Source: Anaeromassilibacillus sp. An172
GTDB taxonomy: Bacteria; Bacillota; Clostridia; Oscillospirales; Acutalibacteraceae
Assembly (NCBI RefSeq): GCF_002160515.1
Contig: NZ_NFKS01000029.1
Location: 1-38,306, forward strand
Length of the DNA: 38,306 nt
Direction: 5' to 3'
Shown: one piece after another, positions 31,526 to 38,306 of the stretch
How positions within the stretch are numbered: the stretch's first letter is position 1
Layout: each line of letters begins with the position of its first letter
Notes under the pieces: generated by a model
What the model saw: the letters and a program-made list of their open reading frames with translations, nothing else
What the model was told of the DNA's origin: nothing
Database searches by the model: none
Made by a program: the position numbers and the translations under genes

Positions 31526-31601
31526 ACAATAACAGAAATCCCATGCTTTTTAAAGGTCACATCAGCGCCAAAATGCAAAAATACCGTGGTGCACCGGCGC
31601 C
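31526..31601 (-). promoter_or_regulatory. regulon promoter D (pilin/sortase operon)
   Basis: Minus strand: degenerate dyad GGCGCC-GG-TGCACC (31588-31601), 18 bases, GGCGCT (31564-31569), 9 bases, -35 TTTAAA (31549-31554), 17 bases, -10 TATTGT (31526-31531). It lies 8 kb from promoters A-C and is clearly more diverged, yet keeps the half-site to -35 to -10 distances exactly. Confidence 0.72.
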
Positions 31602-31750
31602 AACTTCAGAAAACAACCCTTTTCCCTCAAAGGTTGACCATAAACCCGTCTCTCAATCGAACGTATGGACGCATTTTGTTTCCTCCTCCATATCGCATAA
31701 AAAGGGGAGCGCTAGATCCTATCTTTTTCTTTCTGCTGTAACATTTCTTA

Positions 31751-31830
31751 AGGTGGGAAGTTCAAGGGGGCTCACTATGGACCTCCCCTCGGTCCACCGA
31801 AAGGGCAGACTTCCCCCTTGGAAGTGGATA
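31751..31830. other. non-coding stretch with nested inverted repeats
   Basis: AAGTTCAAGGGGG pairs imperfectly with CCCCCTTGGAAG and encloses GGACC/GGTCC. This lies in the non-coding region (31602-31881) between promoter D and the terminator of the conjugation genes. No gene is seen; the structure may be a leader or an RNA of the conjugative element. Confidence 0.35.
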
Positions 31831-31881
31831 ACAAATTTTTCAAGAGCGCAGACCGCCGGAAAGTCTGTACGCTTATATATA

Positions 31882-31927
31882 GGAAAAGGCTCTCCTTATG
31901 CGATTAAAATGCGCAGGGGAGAGCCTT
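31882..31927 (-). terminator. terminator of the conjugation-remnant operon
   Basis: AAGGCTCTCC (31886-31895) pairs with GGAGAGCCTT (31918-31927), and the minus strand ends in CTTTTCC. It follows the last gene of the remnant operon by about 25 bases. Confidence 0.75.
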
Positions 31928-31950
31928 CTTGTATAGATCGTGGGAGGCGG

Positions 31951-32232
31951 TCAGCCAGACGATTCCTTTTGCGGGCACAAAAGCAGATGATACCGGTTGG
32001 AGGTAGCGCTCCCGTTTTCCCGGTAATGGGCCTCTTTCCGGATCATACCTGCATTTTCAAGGTCTTTGATTGCCCGCTTCACCGTACTGCGTGAAAGGGA
32101 TAAATCCGAAGCAATGGTCTTGATTCCTGGCCAAGCCTTTTTCTCTTTATCCTGCCGGTCGTAAAGGTAGATATATACCAGCTTGGCCCGGTGGGGCAGC
32201 TCCGCCTTGTAGAGATGATCAAGCCTGCCCAT
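31951..32232 (-). CDS. small winged-helix DNA-binding protein of the ICE remnant
   Basis: This 93-residue protein contains a helix-turn-helix of the HTH_36/replication-initiator type: AWPGIKTIASDLSLSRSTVK, RAIKDLENAGMIRKEAHY. The N-terminal stretch (YKAELPHRAKLVYIYLYDRQ) is the usual preceding helix of this family. Such proteins accompany coupling-protein genes in clostridial conjugative elements and may control transfer or replication. It overlaps the coupling-protein gene by 14 bases and is followed by a strong terminator, so it ends the operon. It looks intact. Confidence 0.78.
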   Translation of the reverse strand: MGRLDHLYKAELPHRAKLVYIYLYDRQDKEKKAWPGIKTIASDLSLSRSTVKRAIKDLENAGMIRKEAHYRENGSATSNRYHLLLCPQKESSG

Positions 32233-33241
32233 CGCTTTTCACCTCCGCAGTCTTCCCGGTAACGGGCGGCTCCGGCATTCTTCGGTTTCTGGGACTCGTC
32301 TGCACAGAGACGCCCCCGTCCCTGGCTCTTTCGCGTCCGGGCGCACGACCACCGCCTTGAGCCTCTGGATCAGCCATCACCTGGCGCTGGCCGCCGTAGG
32401 CCCCGCCATCATCATCGGACGGCATGGGCGGGTGCAGGAGATCCGGGCGGTACTTCTCCACGATTTTGTCCATGATCTCTTTTTTCTCCGCATACTCCAC
32501 CCTGCGGTTGCCCTGATCGGGCACACTGTAGGGATGCTCCTCGTCAAACCGGATCCCCCATTTGAAGAACAGCTTCAGCTTGACCTTCATGGGATAGAAG
32601 CCGGTTTTCATGACCACGAACTGCCCCTTGGGCATACTCTTCAATTCATCCGGCGTCATCAGCGGCCGCTCGATCATCTGCAAAGATTCCGACGGATCGT
32701 TCTTGCTCCTTGACACCGAGCCGGACATAACGGTACAGCTGCCCAGGGCTTTGGAAAGGGTTTCCGCAGAAGTACTTTGGGGAGCAAACCCGCCGAAGAT
32801 GGTGAGCTGGGTGTTGTCGATGATGATCTCCGCCCCCTCCTTGCCGTAGTTCTTTTCTAGCTGGGAAAAGGACTGGATGATCGGCACGATCTGCAAACGC
32901 CTGGAACGGGATGCCGAGAACATCATCTCGGCGGATTCAATCTTCGGTAGAGTGCCGAACTCGTCGCAAAAGAACACGCAGCGGTTTTTGAGCTTCCCGC
33001 CGTTTTCGTCGGCCACTGCCAGGATCTCACGGTAGAGCTGTTGGGTGATGAGGGAGATCATAAAGAAGGTTGCGGGGTTCTCCTCCGGCATGATGATAAA
33101 GAGAGCCGATTTCTCCTTACAAAACTTCTCAGCGTCGATCTCGGTATCAAAGCAGAGAATCTGCTCCAGCTCCGAATCCAGGAAAGCGTTGAGCCGGGAC
33201 AGCGCCGTACTCATCACGCTCGCCATGGACTGCTCTGCCGT
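32219..33241 (-). pseudogene. VirD4/TraG-type coupling protein, N-terminal half deleted
   Basis: The remaining 335-340 residues contain Walker B (RCVFFCDEFGTLPKI) and the downstream family blocks (SRSRRLQIVPIIQSFSQLEK, RPLMTPDELKSMPKGQFVVM). A normal VirD4-like protein is about 600 residues with Walker A and N-terminal membrane helices; both are missing. An in-frame TAA lies directly before the first family residues (TAEQSMASVMS), and the end of a 161-codon gene is joined there. The simplest reading is an internal deletion that fused two ICE genes. Without Walker A it cannot work as a transfer ATPase, so this element is not self-transmissible from what is visible. Confidence 0.8.
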
Positions 33242-33632
33242 TTAGCAGGAGCGAGCATTCCCCTGCGATCCGGTGCATCCGCAGGAAAGCGTCCCCGCTT
33301 TCTTCCAGAGTCTTGCCGGTGGCAAATGGGATAAATTTGCGGCTGCCATCCTCATTCCTGCACACCAGGCTGATGTCCAGATAAATGCCCTCGCTGGCTC
33401 CATAATTGGGGACGCAGAGGGCATGATCGAAGTTCGGGAGTTCTCCCTTAAGCTGGGTTTCGTACTCTCCGTCAAACAGGAAATACTCATCCGGCAGCAG
33501 GCCGGTGGCCTCCAGATGCTTCTTCAGCTTTTCAAATGTCTCCCTGGCATCCGCCATGCCAATATGCCGGACCCGGCGCTGCTCATTCGGTTCGCTCCAT
33601 CGATCCAGGTTAAAAGACCGTATTCTCGCCAT
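33147..33632 (-). CDS. hypothetical ICE protein, 3' end altered by a deletion junction
   Basis: This 161-residue frame starts at an ATG behind GGAGGAATGC. The first 130 residues are coherent (RSFNLDRWSEPNEQRRVRH, FDHALCVPNYGASEGIYLDI, KFIPFATGKTLEESGDAFLR). From NGRAVHGERDEYG on, the frame reads the coupling-protein gene in the wrong phase, so the last 30 or so residues are not native. I recognise no named domain; the protein is cytoplasmic and belongs to the set of small accessory proteins of clostridial conjugative elements. The native end was probably near LLLNG at about 33240. Confidence 0.65.
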   Translation of the reverse strand: MARIRSFNLDRWSEPNEQRRVRHIGMADARETFEKLKKHLEATGLLPDEYFLFDGEYETQLKGELPNFDHALCVPNYGASEGIYLDISLVCRNEDGSRKFIPFATGKTLEESGDAFLRMHRIAGECSLLLNGRAVHGERDEYGAVPAQRFPGFGAGADSLL

Positions 33633-33657
33633 ATTTGCATTCCTCCTACTGTTTTAT

Positions 33658-34011
33658 TCATAATGTGGGGCCTTCCATCCCATTGGGTGCCAAATCATCC
33701 CGCCAGTTGTTCTTGCATGCCTGGAAGTTTGCCGTTAGCTGCTCCGCCGTAAGGAATGTATCCGCCTCTTGATTGCATGATTCAAAGCCGTCCCGGTTCA
33801 GCTCAAACCAACAGTGATCCCTTTCCGAATCAAATTCATCGAATTTGCGCTCCGGCAATCCCACCTGGCTGGGGATAAAGTATTCCCCCATATCGCAGCA
33901 CTCCAGGATCTGATCGATCTGGCTGTCGGTCAGCTCCCCATGGATGACACACATGTTGTGGACCTTATAATTATCTGAATCCCGGTACAGATAGCAGATT
34001 CTTGTGTTCAT
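33658..34011 (-). CDS. small ICE-associated hypothetical protein
   Basis: This 117-residue acidic protein starts at an ATG behind GGAGGAATAGC, a site that overlaps the stop of the upstream gene (TAGCATG). Characteristic stretches are MNTRICYLYRDSDNYKVHN, MGEYFIPSQVGLPERKFDEF and DHCWFELNRDGFE. Proteins of this look occur in many clostridial conjugative elements, but I know no function. No membrane segment or signal peptide is seen. It is co-transcribed with the neighbouring ICE genes. Confidence 0.7.
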   Translation of the reverse strand: MNTRICYLYRDSDNYKVHNMCVIHGELTDSQIDQILECCDMGEYFIPSQVGLPERKFDEFDSERDHCWFELNRDGFESCNQEADTFLTAEQLTANFQACKNNWRDDLAPNGMEGPTL

Positions 34012-34012
34012 G

Positions 34013-34606
34013 CTATTCCTCCTTCCCGATTTCCAGTGCCCGGAGGCCGTATCTGCGGACGGCCATGGCATTGCAGATGAGCCTAAACAGCTCCGTTGGG
34101 ATCAGCTTCGCATCGCCCAGGTCGTCAATGGTCAGGTGTTTGGTGCCAAGGTACAGATCCTTCGCCGCACAGTACAAGGTATATGCGCTCTCCGTACAGC
34201 CTGGAACGCAGAATGGCTCAAAGAGAAGCGTCCCTCCTGGATGCCTTTTCTCGACTATGCGCCTCAACCGCGGATCCGCTGTCAGCAGGTAAAGTGCGGA
34301 CAGCAGTCCATAATCCCTTTGTCCCACCCTTTCAATCGCCGTCCAAAAGGCCGCCTGATGCCGCCCATCTTTGAATATCATAAGGTTTCCCTCGCTTTCC
34401 TTTAGGTATTGGTTCAGCCGCATCCGAAAGGATTGGAATGGAATATGAGCAGCCATTTGTCCCATTCTTTCTTCATAGGGTGCCGGCGGTGGCTTTGTAT
34501 CCATAATCCGAATGCCGATGACGCCGCAGCCCCTTGGCCTGTAATGGGGCGTATGCTGCATAAACCGCTCATACTCCCGTAAACGTTCGTCATCCATAAA
34601 ATACAT
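34013..34606 (-). CDS. ICE-associated hypothetical protein, DUF6075-like middle region
   Basis: This 197-residue protein starts at an ATG 7 bases after GGAG. The middle (LMIFKDGRHQAAFWTAIERV, DYGLLSALYLLTADPRLRRI, CTESAYTLYCAAKDLYLG) resembles the DUF6075-type accessory proteins of Firmicute mobile elements; I judge this by eye only. The first 60 residues are basic and Pro-rich. It is soluble with no catalytic motif visible. It is the first gene after the perfect terminator at 34635-34672 and starts a sub-operon with the 117-residue protein. Confidence 0.65.
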   Translation of the reverse strand: MYFMDDERLREYERFMQHTPHYRPRGCGVIGIRIMDTKPPPAPYEERMGQMAAHIPFQSFRMRLNQYLKESEGNLMIFKDGRHQAAFWTAIERVGQRDYGLLSALYLLTADPRLRRIVEKRHPGGTLLFEPFCVPGCTESAYTLYCAAKDLYLGTKHLTIDDLGDAKLIPTELFRLICNAMAVRRYGLRALEIGKEE

Positions 34607-34634
34607 GGCCTGGCTCCTTTCCTGAAAACGGAAA

Positions 34635-34672
34635 AGGCCCAGGCTTTTGTTTTACTATCAAAAGCCTGGGCC
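34635..34672 (-). terminator. strong terminator within the ICE-remnant gene run
   Basis: GGCCCAGGCTTTTG and CAAAAGCCTGGGCC form a 14-pair perfect stem with a 9-base loop, followed on the minus strand by CTTTTCC. It separates the 218-residue gene from the 197-residue gene. Confidence 0.85.
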
Positions 34673-34690
34673 TATCTCGTTGGTTACATA

Positions 34691-35347
34691 TTACATATTT
34701 AGTTGTAGGTTATCCCCCTGCTCGAAGGATGGCGGCGCTTCTTCCAGCTGCGGGTATCCAAACTGCAGTTTTTCCGTCAGTGCATTTAACTCCTGTTCCT
34801 GCTCCCATGTGAGTGTCATACAGTTGTTTCTGGTAAAATCAACACAGCGATACAGGCTGGCGGCTTCTTCCGGAGTAAACAGCCGGCATCTGTCCACCAG
34901 CCCCGCCCTTATGGCGAAGGCCTCCTTGACATACTCATAATTGGGGGAGTAGTCCCCGTTGGTAACCCTGCTGCGATCCCCGTTCTGCGTCCATGTAGTA
35001 AACATGAACCCGTGCTGTTCGCTGTACATGCCGGCCATGACCGTATCGCCGCATTCTGCCATTCTTCGGTATCCCTCAACCTCGGGAATCCCCATGGACG
35101 GTGAATTTTCGTATTGTCCCACATACGCACGGATTAGCTTTGCCTGCTCGCCGATTTGAGAAAGAACCGCTTTTTCCTCCTCTGTGCGGATTTTCTCCGA
35201 TTCCCAGCTGAGATAGCCTTTCTTGTCCTGACAGCACAAGCCTGTCCCGCCCGACGAAATGACCAGCAATCCCTTTTCCTCATCATACCGCCCGGCACAA
35301 TCCAGCCGGCCCAGCTTTCGCAGCATTTCTTGCTGATAGAGCGTCAT
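34691..35347 (-). CDS. ICE-associated hypothetical protein (218 residues)
   Basis: The start codon overlaps the stop of the upstream gene as ATGA, so translation is coupled. The protein is soluble and acidic. It shows a short helical N-terminus (MTLYQQEMLRKLGRLDCAGR), a beta-rich middle (GLLVISSGGTGLCCQDKKGY, GFMFTTWTQNGDRSRVTNGD) and a helical C-terminus (LTWEQEQELNALTEKLQFG). I recognise no family with certainty; comparable genes are found as cargo in clostridial conjugative elements. A strong terminator follows 20 bases after the stop. Confidence 0.65.
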   Translation of the reverse strand: MTLYQQEMLRKLGRLDCAGRYDEEKGLLVISSGGTGLCCQDKKGYLSWESEKIRTEEEKAVLSQIGEQAKLIRAYVGQYENSPSMGIPEVEGYRRMAECGDTVMAGMYSEQHGFMFTTWTQNGDRSRVTNGDYSPNYEYVKEAFAIRAGLVDRCRLFTPEEAASLYRCVDFTRNNCMTLTWEQEQELNALTEKLQFGYPQLEEAPPSFEQGDNLQLNM

Positions 35348-35910
35348 ATCCCGATCCCCTCCTCGCCGTATATTTGTGGTTCGTTGTCCGCTTCTTCCAT
35401 CTCTTCCGACAGAAGCTGCATATCCCGGAAAAAGAAAAAAGCATGCTGCCGCATGCTCTCCATGGATTCGTATTCCGGCCAGATGACGGTGAGGATGGCG
35501 GCTTCTACCATTCTCCCATCCCTTGTATTCCGGGACAGCTCTTCGTAACTGCCCCAGTAGCCATCTCCCCCCGTGTGCAGGATATCCTCTCTATCATCCA
35601 CCTGAAGATAGTATCTGGCGGTATCCACACCGATTTCCTTTTCGATGCACTCCTGAAGCTCATATTTCATCCCCCGCAGATATATGTCCATGTCCTCCTC
35701 TGGAGCCAGGTAGACCTCCATGGTCCGGATCAACGTATCCGGCGCCTCCGCTGCGGAAAGCTCCCTGAGTACGACTCTTGCGCCAAACGCTTCAGGCGGC
35801 TGGACATCCACGACGAGCTGCTCCAGTCTGGCTCCGCTGAATTCTTCAAAATACAGCGGATCGCCGAACACGATCCGCTTTGGTGTTTGTACCTTATATA
35901 TTTCTTTCAT
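35344..35910 (-). CDS. ICE-associated hypothetical protein (188 residues)
   Basis: This soluble acidic protein starts IYKVQTPKRIVFGDPLYFEE, which suggests a beta-sandwich opening. Further features are YLAPEEDMDIYLRGMKYELQ and a Tyr-rich DGYWGSYEEL segment. No catalytic motif or membrane segment is visible and I recognise no family. It lies 11 bases after the ADP-ribosyltransferase-like gene and overlaps the next gene by four bases, so the three are translated from one message. It could be an immunity or modulating partner of that enzyme, but only position suggests this. Confidence 0.6.
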   Translation of the reverse strand: MKEIYKVQTPKRIVFGDPLYFEEFSGARLEQLVVDVQPPEAFGARVVLRELSAAEAPDTLIRTMEVYLAPEEDMDIYLRGMKYELQECIEKEIGVDTARYYLQVDDREDILHTGGDGYWGSYEELSRNTRDGRMVEAAILTVIWPEYESMESMRQHAFFFFRDMQLLSEEMEEADNEPQIYGEEGIGI

Positions 35911-35921
35911 CTGCTTTTCTC

Positions 35922-36659
35922 CTACATGGTCATGGAGAGGCCCTCATCCTCTGTCTGGACTTCTGCAAGCTCATTCAGAAAAGCAGGATCGACGATTACC
36001 TCTGACTCGTTTCGGCTGCTGAAAAAGGCATAGACATGCGCCTTATCAATCTTCGCTTCATATACGGCGCCATCCTCATCAAAGCGGTGCGCAAACCATT
36101 CCGCCTTTTCTCTGTCCAATGTCCAGGACAGAGCTTTCACCCTGTTGGCGTTATATGATGTTACGCCGCGATAGACAACGAGGGTATCCTCCAATGCCTG
36201 AAACTGCTTGTATTCGTCCTCATCCATGAGCACCTGGGGATCCGCTTTTTTGAACAGGCCCAACATCTGCTTTTGCGTAAAGTTAGGATCATTGTTGGGG
36301 CTTTCGCACATGACCCATGCGTTGGCCAGATATTCGGAAAAATCCTTTTGCGAAAAATATGGCATTGCATACTTCAAAAAGGCAAACCGATAGGATTTGG
36401 TCAGCATCATATAGATGTGCCTCGGCGTCTCAGCATTCTCAATTAACGACGCCATTTGCTCTCTCCATTGGCTCCTCACCGCTTCATCTGCTGTGATATC
36501 GGCTGCTCTATATTCGTTACCACTTCTTACCGTTACTATTCCTGAATCCGTAAACGGATGCTTTATTATCACCGGTGAGAATGATGTCGGTTCCGGATCC
36601 ATCATTAAAAATACCCTTGCCAGCTGTTTCATCGCAGCTAAATCCGTCTGTTTTCTCAA
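35922..36659 (-). CDS. ADP-ribosyltransferase-like protein (R-S-E type)
   Basis: This 245-residue protein has a C-terminal half with the arginine-type mono-ADP-ribosyltransferase signature in order: Arg164 in VVYRGVT, Ser178-Trp-Thr180 in LSWTLD, and Glu218-x-Glu220 in NESEVIVD. Between them is EKAEWFAHRFDEDGAVYEAK, as in ART folds. Such enzymes transfer ADP-ribose from NAD+ to proteins. No secretion signal is seen, so it would act inside the cell; in mobile elements related proteins can serve as toxins or host modifiers. The start is a TTG with a weak AAGAAGG site; an ATG nine codons later has none. The family call rests on motifs seen by eye. Confidence 0.65.
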   Translation of the reverse strand: MRKQTDLAAMKQLARVFLMMDPEPTSFSPVIIKHPFTDSGIVTVRSGNEYRAADITADEAVRSQWREQMASLIENAETPRHIYMMLTKSYRFAFLKYAMPYFSQKDFSEYLANAWVMCESPNNDPNFTQKQMLGLFKKADPQVLMDEDEYKQFQALEDTLVVYRGVTSYNANRVKALSWTLDREKAEWFAHRFDEDGAVYEAKIDKAHVYAFFSSRNESEVIVDPAFLNELAEVQTEDEGLSMTM

Positions 36660-36691
36660 CCCGATCGCCTTCTTCTTTCTGTATTAGGGCA

Positions 36692-36719
36692 GAAAAAAGA
36701 ATGCCGTCACCAGCATTCT
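36692..36719 (-). terminator. terminator after the DUF4240 gene
   Basis: AGAATGC (36699-36705) pairs with GCATTCT (36713-36719), and the minus strand continues with TTTTTTCT. It lies 27 bases after the DUF4240 gene and before the ADP-ribosyltransferase-like gene. Confidence 0.7.
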
Positions 36720-36745
36720 CTCCTGTGGATTTCATGTTGTATCAA

Positions 36746-37672
36746 TTACATGCCCAGATCCAGATTTTCCTGTTGCTCATAATATTCGTTGACCTCCTCC
36801 ACACTGGGACTAAAGATAGGCTGCGGTTCTGCTTCACCAAGCTGGATGGGGATGAGGGTCTCCTTGACCTGCTCCAGCAACTCCTTATCTGGACACTGGT
36901 CGATAAAGTTTCCCATGGTATTCATAATCAGCTCGTCCATCGGAGTGGTCAAAATCATTTGATCCACAAACGGTCGGCTTCCAATAAAGGATGCAATGTT
37001 TTCCGGAGTGTTATGGAACAGGAATTCTTCTCTTCCTCCGTTGCTGTAGACATAGGCATGTACAACCTCTCCACTGTCCATCAATGCCTGGATGGCATCT
37101 GATTGCGGCGCATTGTTTTTACCGCAATTTGGGGAGTAATAGTTAGCAAAGGAAGCACCGACCCCGTTTTGACCGAAGCCCTGCTGCTTTGGCAGTTCTT
37201 CATGAATGTCCTCTATGGTTTCTCTGTCCAGCGTATAGTCCTCCAGTGCGTATATCAGATCCTGTGTACTGTCTGGGTCTATTCGGAACATCTTTGCGTT
37301 ATATGCATAGAAGGCCGCATAGTCATATTTTCCGTAATTGAAGCACCCATCCTTTTTTGGGGAATCCACCAAAGTAACGGGTTCTCGAAGAGCGTTCATA
37401 AATACTTCTTTCCCGCAAGAAATTAACCATGCCCGAAAATTGTTCAGGCCCTCATCGGCATAATCCGATCCCAACGCTGTACTGACCGCAAACATTTCAT
37501 CCCGGTATGCCGCATCTTTGTACTCGTGGTAAATCAGGTGCCAATCCATAATGTCCTCTAAAGGGTAATGAGATAGATTCTCTACTATCCTTGTCCAAAC
37601 CGTCTCTTGGTCATGATTTTGGGATACCGCATTTACATCCTCAATAATTCTCCAAAACTGTTCTTTCGTCAT
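36746..37672 (-). CDS. DUF4240 protein with C-terminal 'TPENIASFIG' domain
   Basis: This 308-residue protein starts at an ATG 8 bases after GGGAGG; the open frame upstream to 37813 lacks support. The N-terminus (MTKEQFWRIIEDVNAVSQNH, HYPLEDIMDWHLIYHEYKDA, AFRAWL-like segment NNFRAWLISCGKEV) matches DUF4240, a family of unknown function. After a linker, residues of about 200-300 (HAYVYSNGGREEFLFHN, TPENIASFIGS, IDQCPDKE, IPIQLGEAE) repeat the 126-residue protein next to mazF at the other end of the window. A shared domain at both ends of the window suggests that both belong to related mobile elements. Confidence 0.72.
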   Translation of the reverse strand: MTKEQFWRIIEDVNAVSQNHDQETVWTRIVENLSHYPLEDIMDWHLIYHEYKDAAYRDEMFAVSTALGSDYADEGLNNFRAWLISCGKEVFMNALREPVTLVDSPKKDGCFNYGKYDYAAFYAYNAKMFRIDPDSTQDLIYALEDYTLDRETIEDIHEELPKQQGFGQNGVGASFANYYSPNCGKNNAPQSDAIQALMDSGEVVHAYVYSNGGREEFLFHNTPENIASFIGSRPFVDQMILTTPMDELIMNTMGNFIDQCPDKELLEQVKETLIPIQLGEAEPQPIFSPSVEEVNEYYEQQENLDLGM

Positions 37673-37995
37673 GCACACAACCTCCCTGCCTTGAAAGGCT
37701 TCTTTACTTTCACTTCTCTTATGGCAGGAATCATCTGCAGTGTAAAGGGTTCGGAGTAGTATTTTGCTTCGCAAAATCTCCACTCCCAGCTGTCGCTGCC
37801 CTTGACACTGCATCTGGTTCCTGCTCTTTAGTAATCAAGGCGGTTAAGCCTTCATGGGCTTAACCGCCTCTACAAAAAACAGGTGTCCATTCTTTCACCT
37901 ACTCCTCCCTTACTGTATATACATTTCCCTCTTTCTTCTGTGTATCGTGTGGTTATCCTCTGCTCCTTTCCAACTCCATACACGCAAAACACACT
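37673..37995. other. non-coding right flank of the element with one hairpin
   Basis: No gene is seen. GGCGGTTAAGCC (37839-37850) and GGCTTAACCGCC (37857-37868) form a perfect 12-pair stem; there is no long T-run on either strand. The stretch separates the DUF4240 gene from the broken ABC gene and may contain the element's end. Confidence 0.5.
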
Positions 37996-38306
37996 CTAAG
38001 CTATCCTACAGTTTACGTCTAAAATCAGCAAATCCGCATTGTGTGTTATGGCGATAATCAACTTAAGCCTTGCTTTCATACCTGTGGAAAACTCTTTTAT
38101 TTTCTTATTCAGAGGCAGTTTCATCTGTTTGCATTTTTTCAAAAAGTCTTCCCTATCAAACTGTGAATAAACAGCGGACAAAACAGGTATTATATCATTT
38201 ACCTTTAATTCTCCGGAAAAACCGCTGTCCGAAAGCAAAACGCCTATTTTTTCCTTATCCTTTGACTTAAAATCGGAAAGCTTCTTTCCGAAAATCTCAA
38301 TTTCTC
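37996..38306 (-). pseudogene. ABC-transporter ATP-binding protein, truncated at Walker B
   Basis: The frame is open to the right window edge. It shows EIFGKKLSDFKSKDKEKIGV, a helical region and the ABC signature region FSTGMKARLKLIIAITHNAD, followed by LLILD. Instead of the expected Glu-Pro-Thr after ILD, the frame continues VNCRIA and stops. The loss of the catalytic Glu, the switch and the rest of the domain means no activity. The break at about 38016 is probably where the mobile element inserted or a deletion ended. The family resembles ABC-2-type drug or peptide exporters. The N-terminus with Walker A lies beyond the window. Confidence 0.72.

Noticed and set aside
31453-32094. 213-codon plus-strand frame
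   Set aside because: It crosses promoter D, a terminator and the antisense of the winged-helix gene; its composition is unlike a real protein and it has no supported start.

Overview
The window looks like an accessory region of a gut-type Firmicute (Clostridia, probably Oscillospiraceae or Lachnospiraceae). I base this on AGGAGG-type ribosome sites, SPQTG/PQTG sortase signals, an FctA-like pilin, a clostridial-style zinc-ribbon Ser/Thr kinase cluster, and small ICE proteins familiar from Clostridia. No rRNA, tRNA or CRISPR array was seen. Most genes lie on the minus strand.

Layout. 1-3.9 kb: a Tn554/'recombinase-in-trio'-like operon, with two complete tyrosine recombinases and a third protein lacking the catalytic domain. 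3.9-5.7 kb: a MazF-type toxin gene behind a gene for a domain that recurs at 36.7-37.7 kb, then a hairpin-rich non-coding stretch that may be a structured RNA, then a frameshifted sigma-like gene. 6.1-12 kb: three sortase-anchored surface proteins with related C-termini. 12-22.4 kb: the same strand carries small zinc-ribbon/membrane proteins, two near-duplicate Ser/Thr kinases with zinc ribbons and extracellular domains, three DUF3592-like membrane proteins, an S1C protease-FHA fusion, a PP2C phosphatase and a zinc-ribbon FHA protein. Together these look like a reversible-phosphorylation signalling operon that feeds into cell-surface proteins. 22.6-26.3 kb: two paralogous lipoproteins around a polytopic membrane protein and a 12-TM LuxR-type membrane regulator. 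26.5-28.7 kb: an intact sigma-like paralog and a frameshifted GAF-BTAD (SARP-like) regulator. 28.7-30.3 kb: an IS110-family element with a possible bridge RNA. 30.3-31.2 kb: a truncated sortase B and an FctA-like pilin. 31.9-37.7 kb: the remnant of a conjugative element (coupling protein missing its N-terminal half, small ICE proteins, an ADP-ribosyltransferase-like protein, a DUF4240 protein). 38.0-38.3 kb: an ABC-transporter ATPase gene cut off at Walker B, probably by the element end.

Main discovery. Four promoters share one rigid layout: a dyad (GGCGCA-GG-TGCGCC or a variant), 18-19 nt, GGCGCT/G, exactly 9 nt, a -35 hexamer, exactly 17 nt, a -10 hexamer. They face (i) the FHA/PP2C/protease/kinase/surface operon, (ii) lipoprotein 1, (iii) the membrane protein at 23.6 kb and (iv) the pilin/sortase pair 8 kb away. 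This defines an activator-controlled regulon joining phospho-signalling to sortase-anchored surface structures. The adjacent membrane LuxR protein is the best candidate activator.

Several genes appear shifted by one base, mostly in or beside short homopolymers (sigma copy, surface protein 3, GAF-BTAD twice, possibly the pilin). Either the region is decaying or varying, or the assembly carries residual indel errors. Raw reads would settle this.
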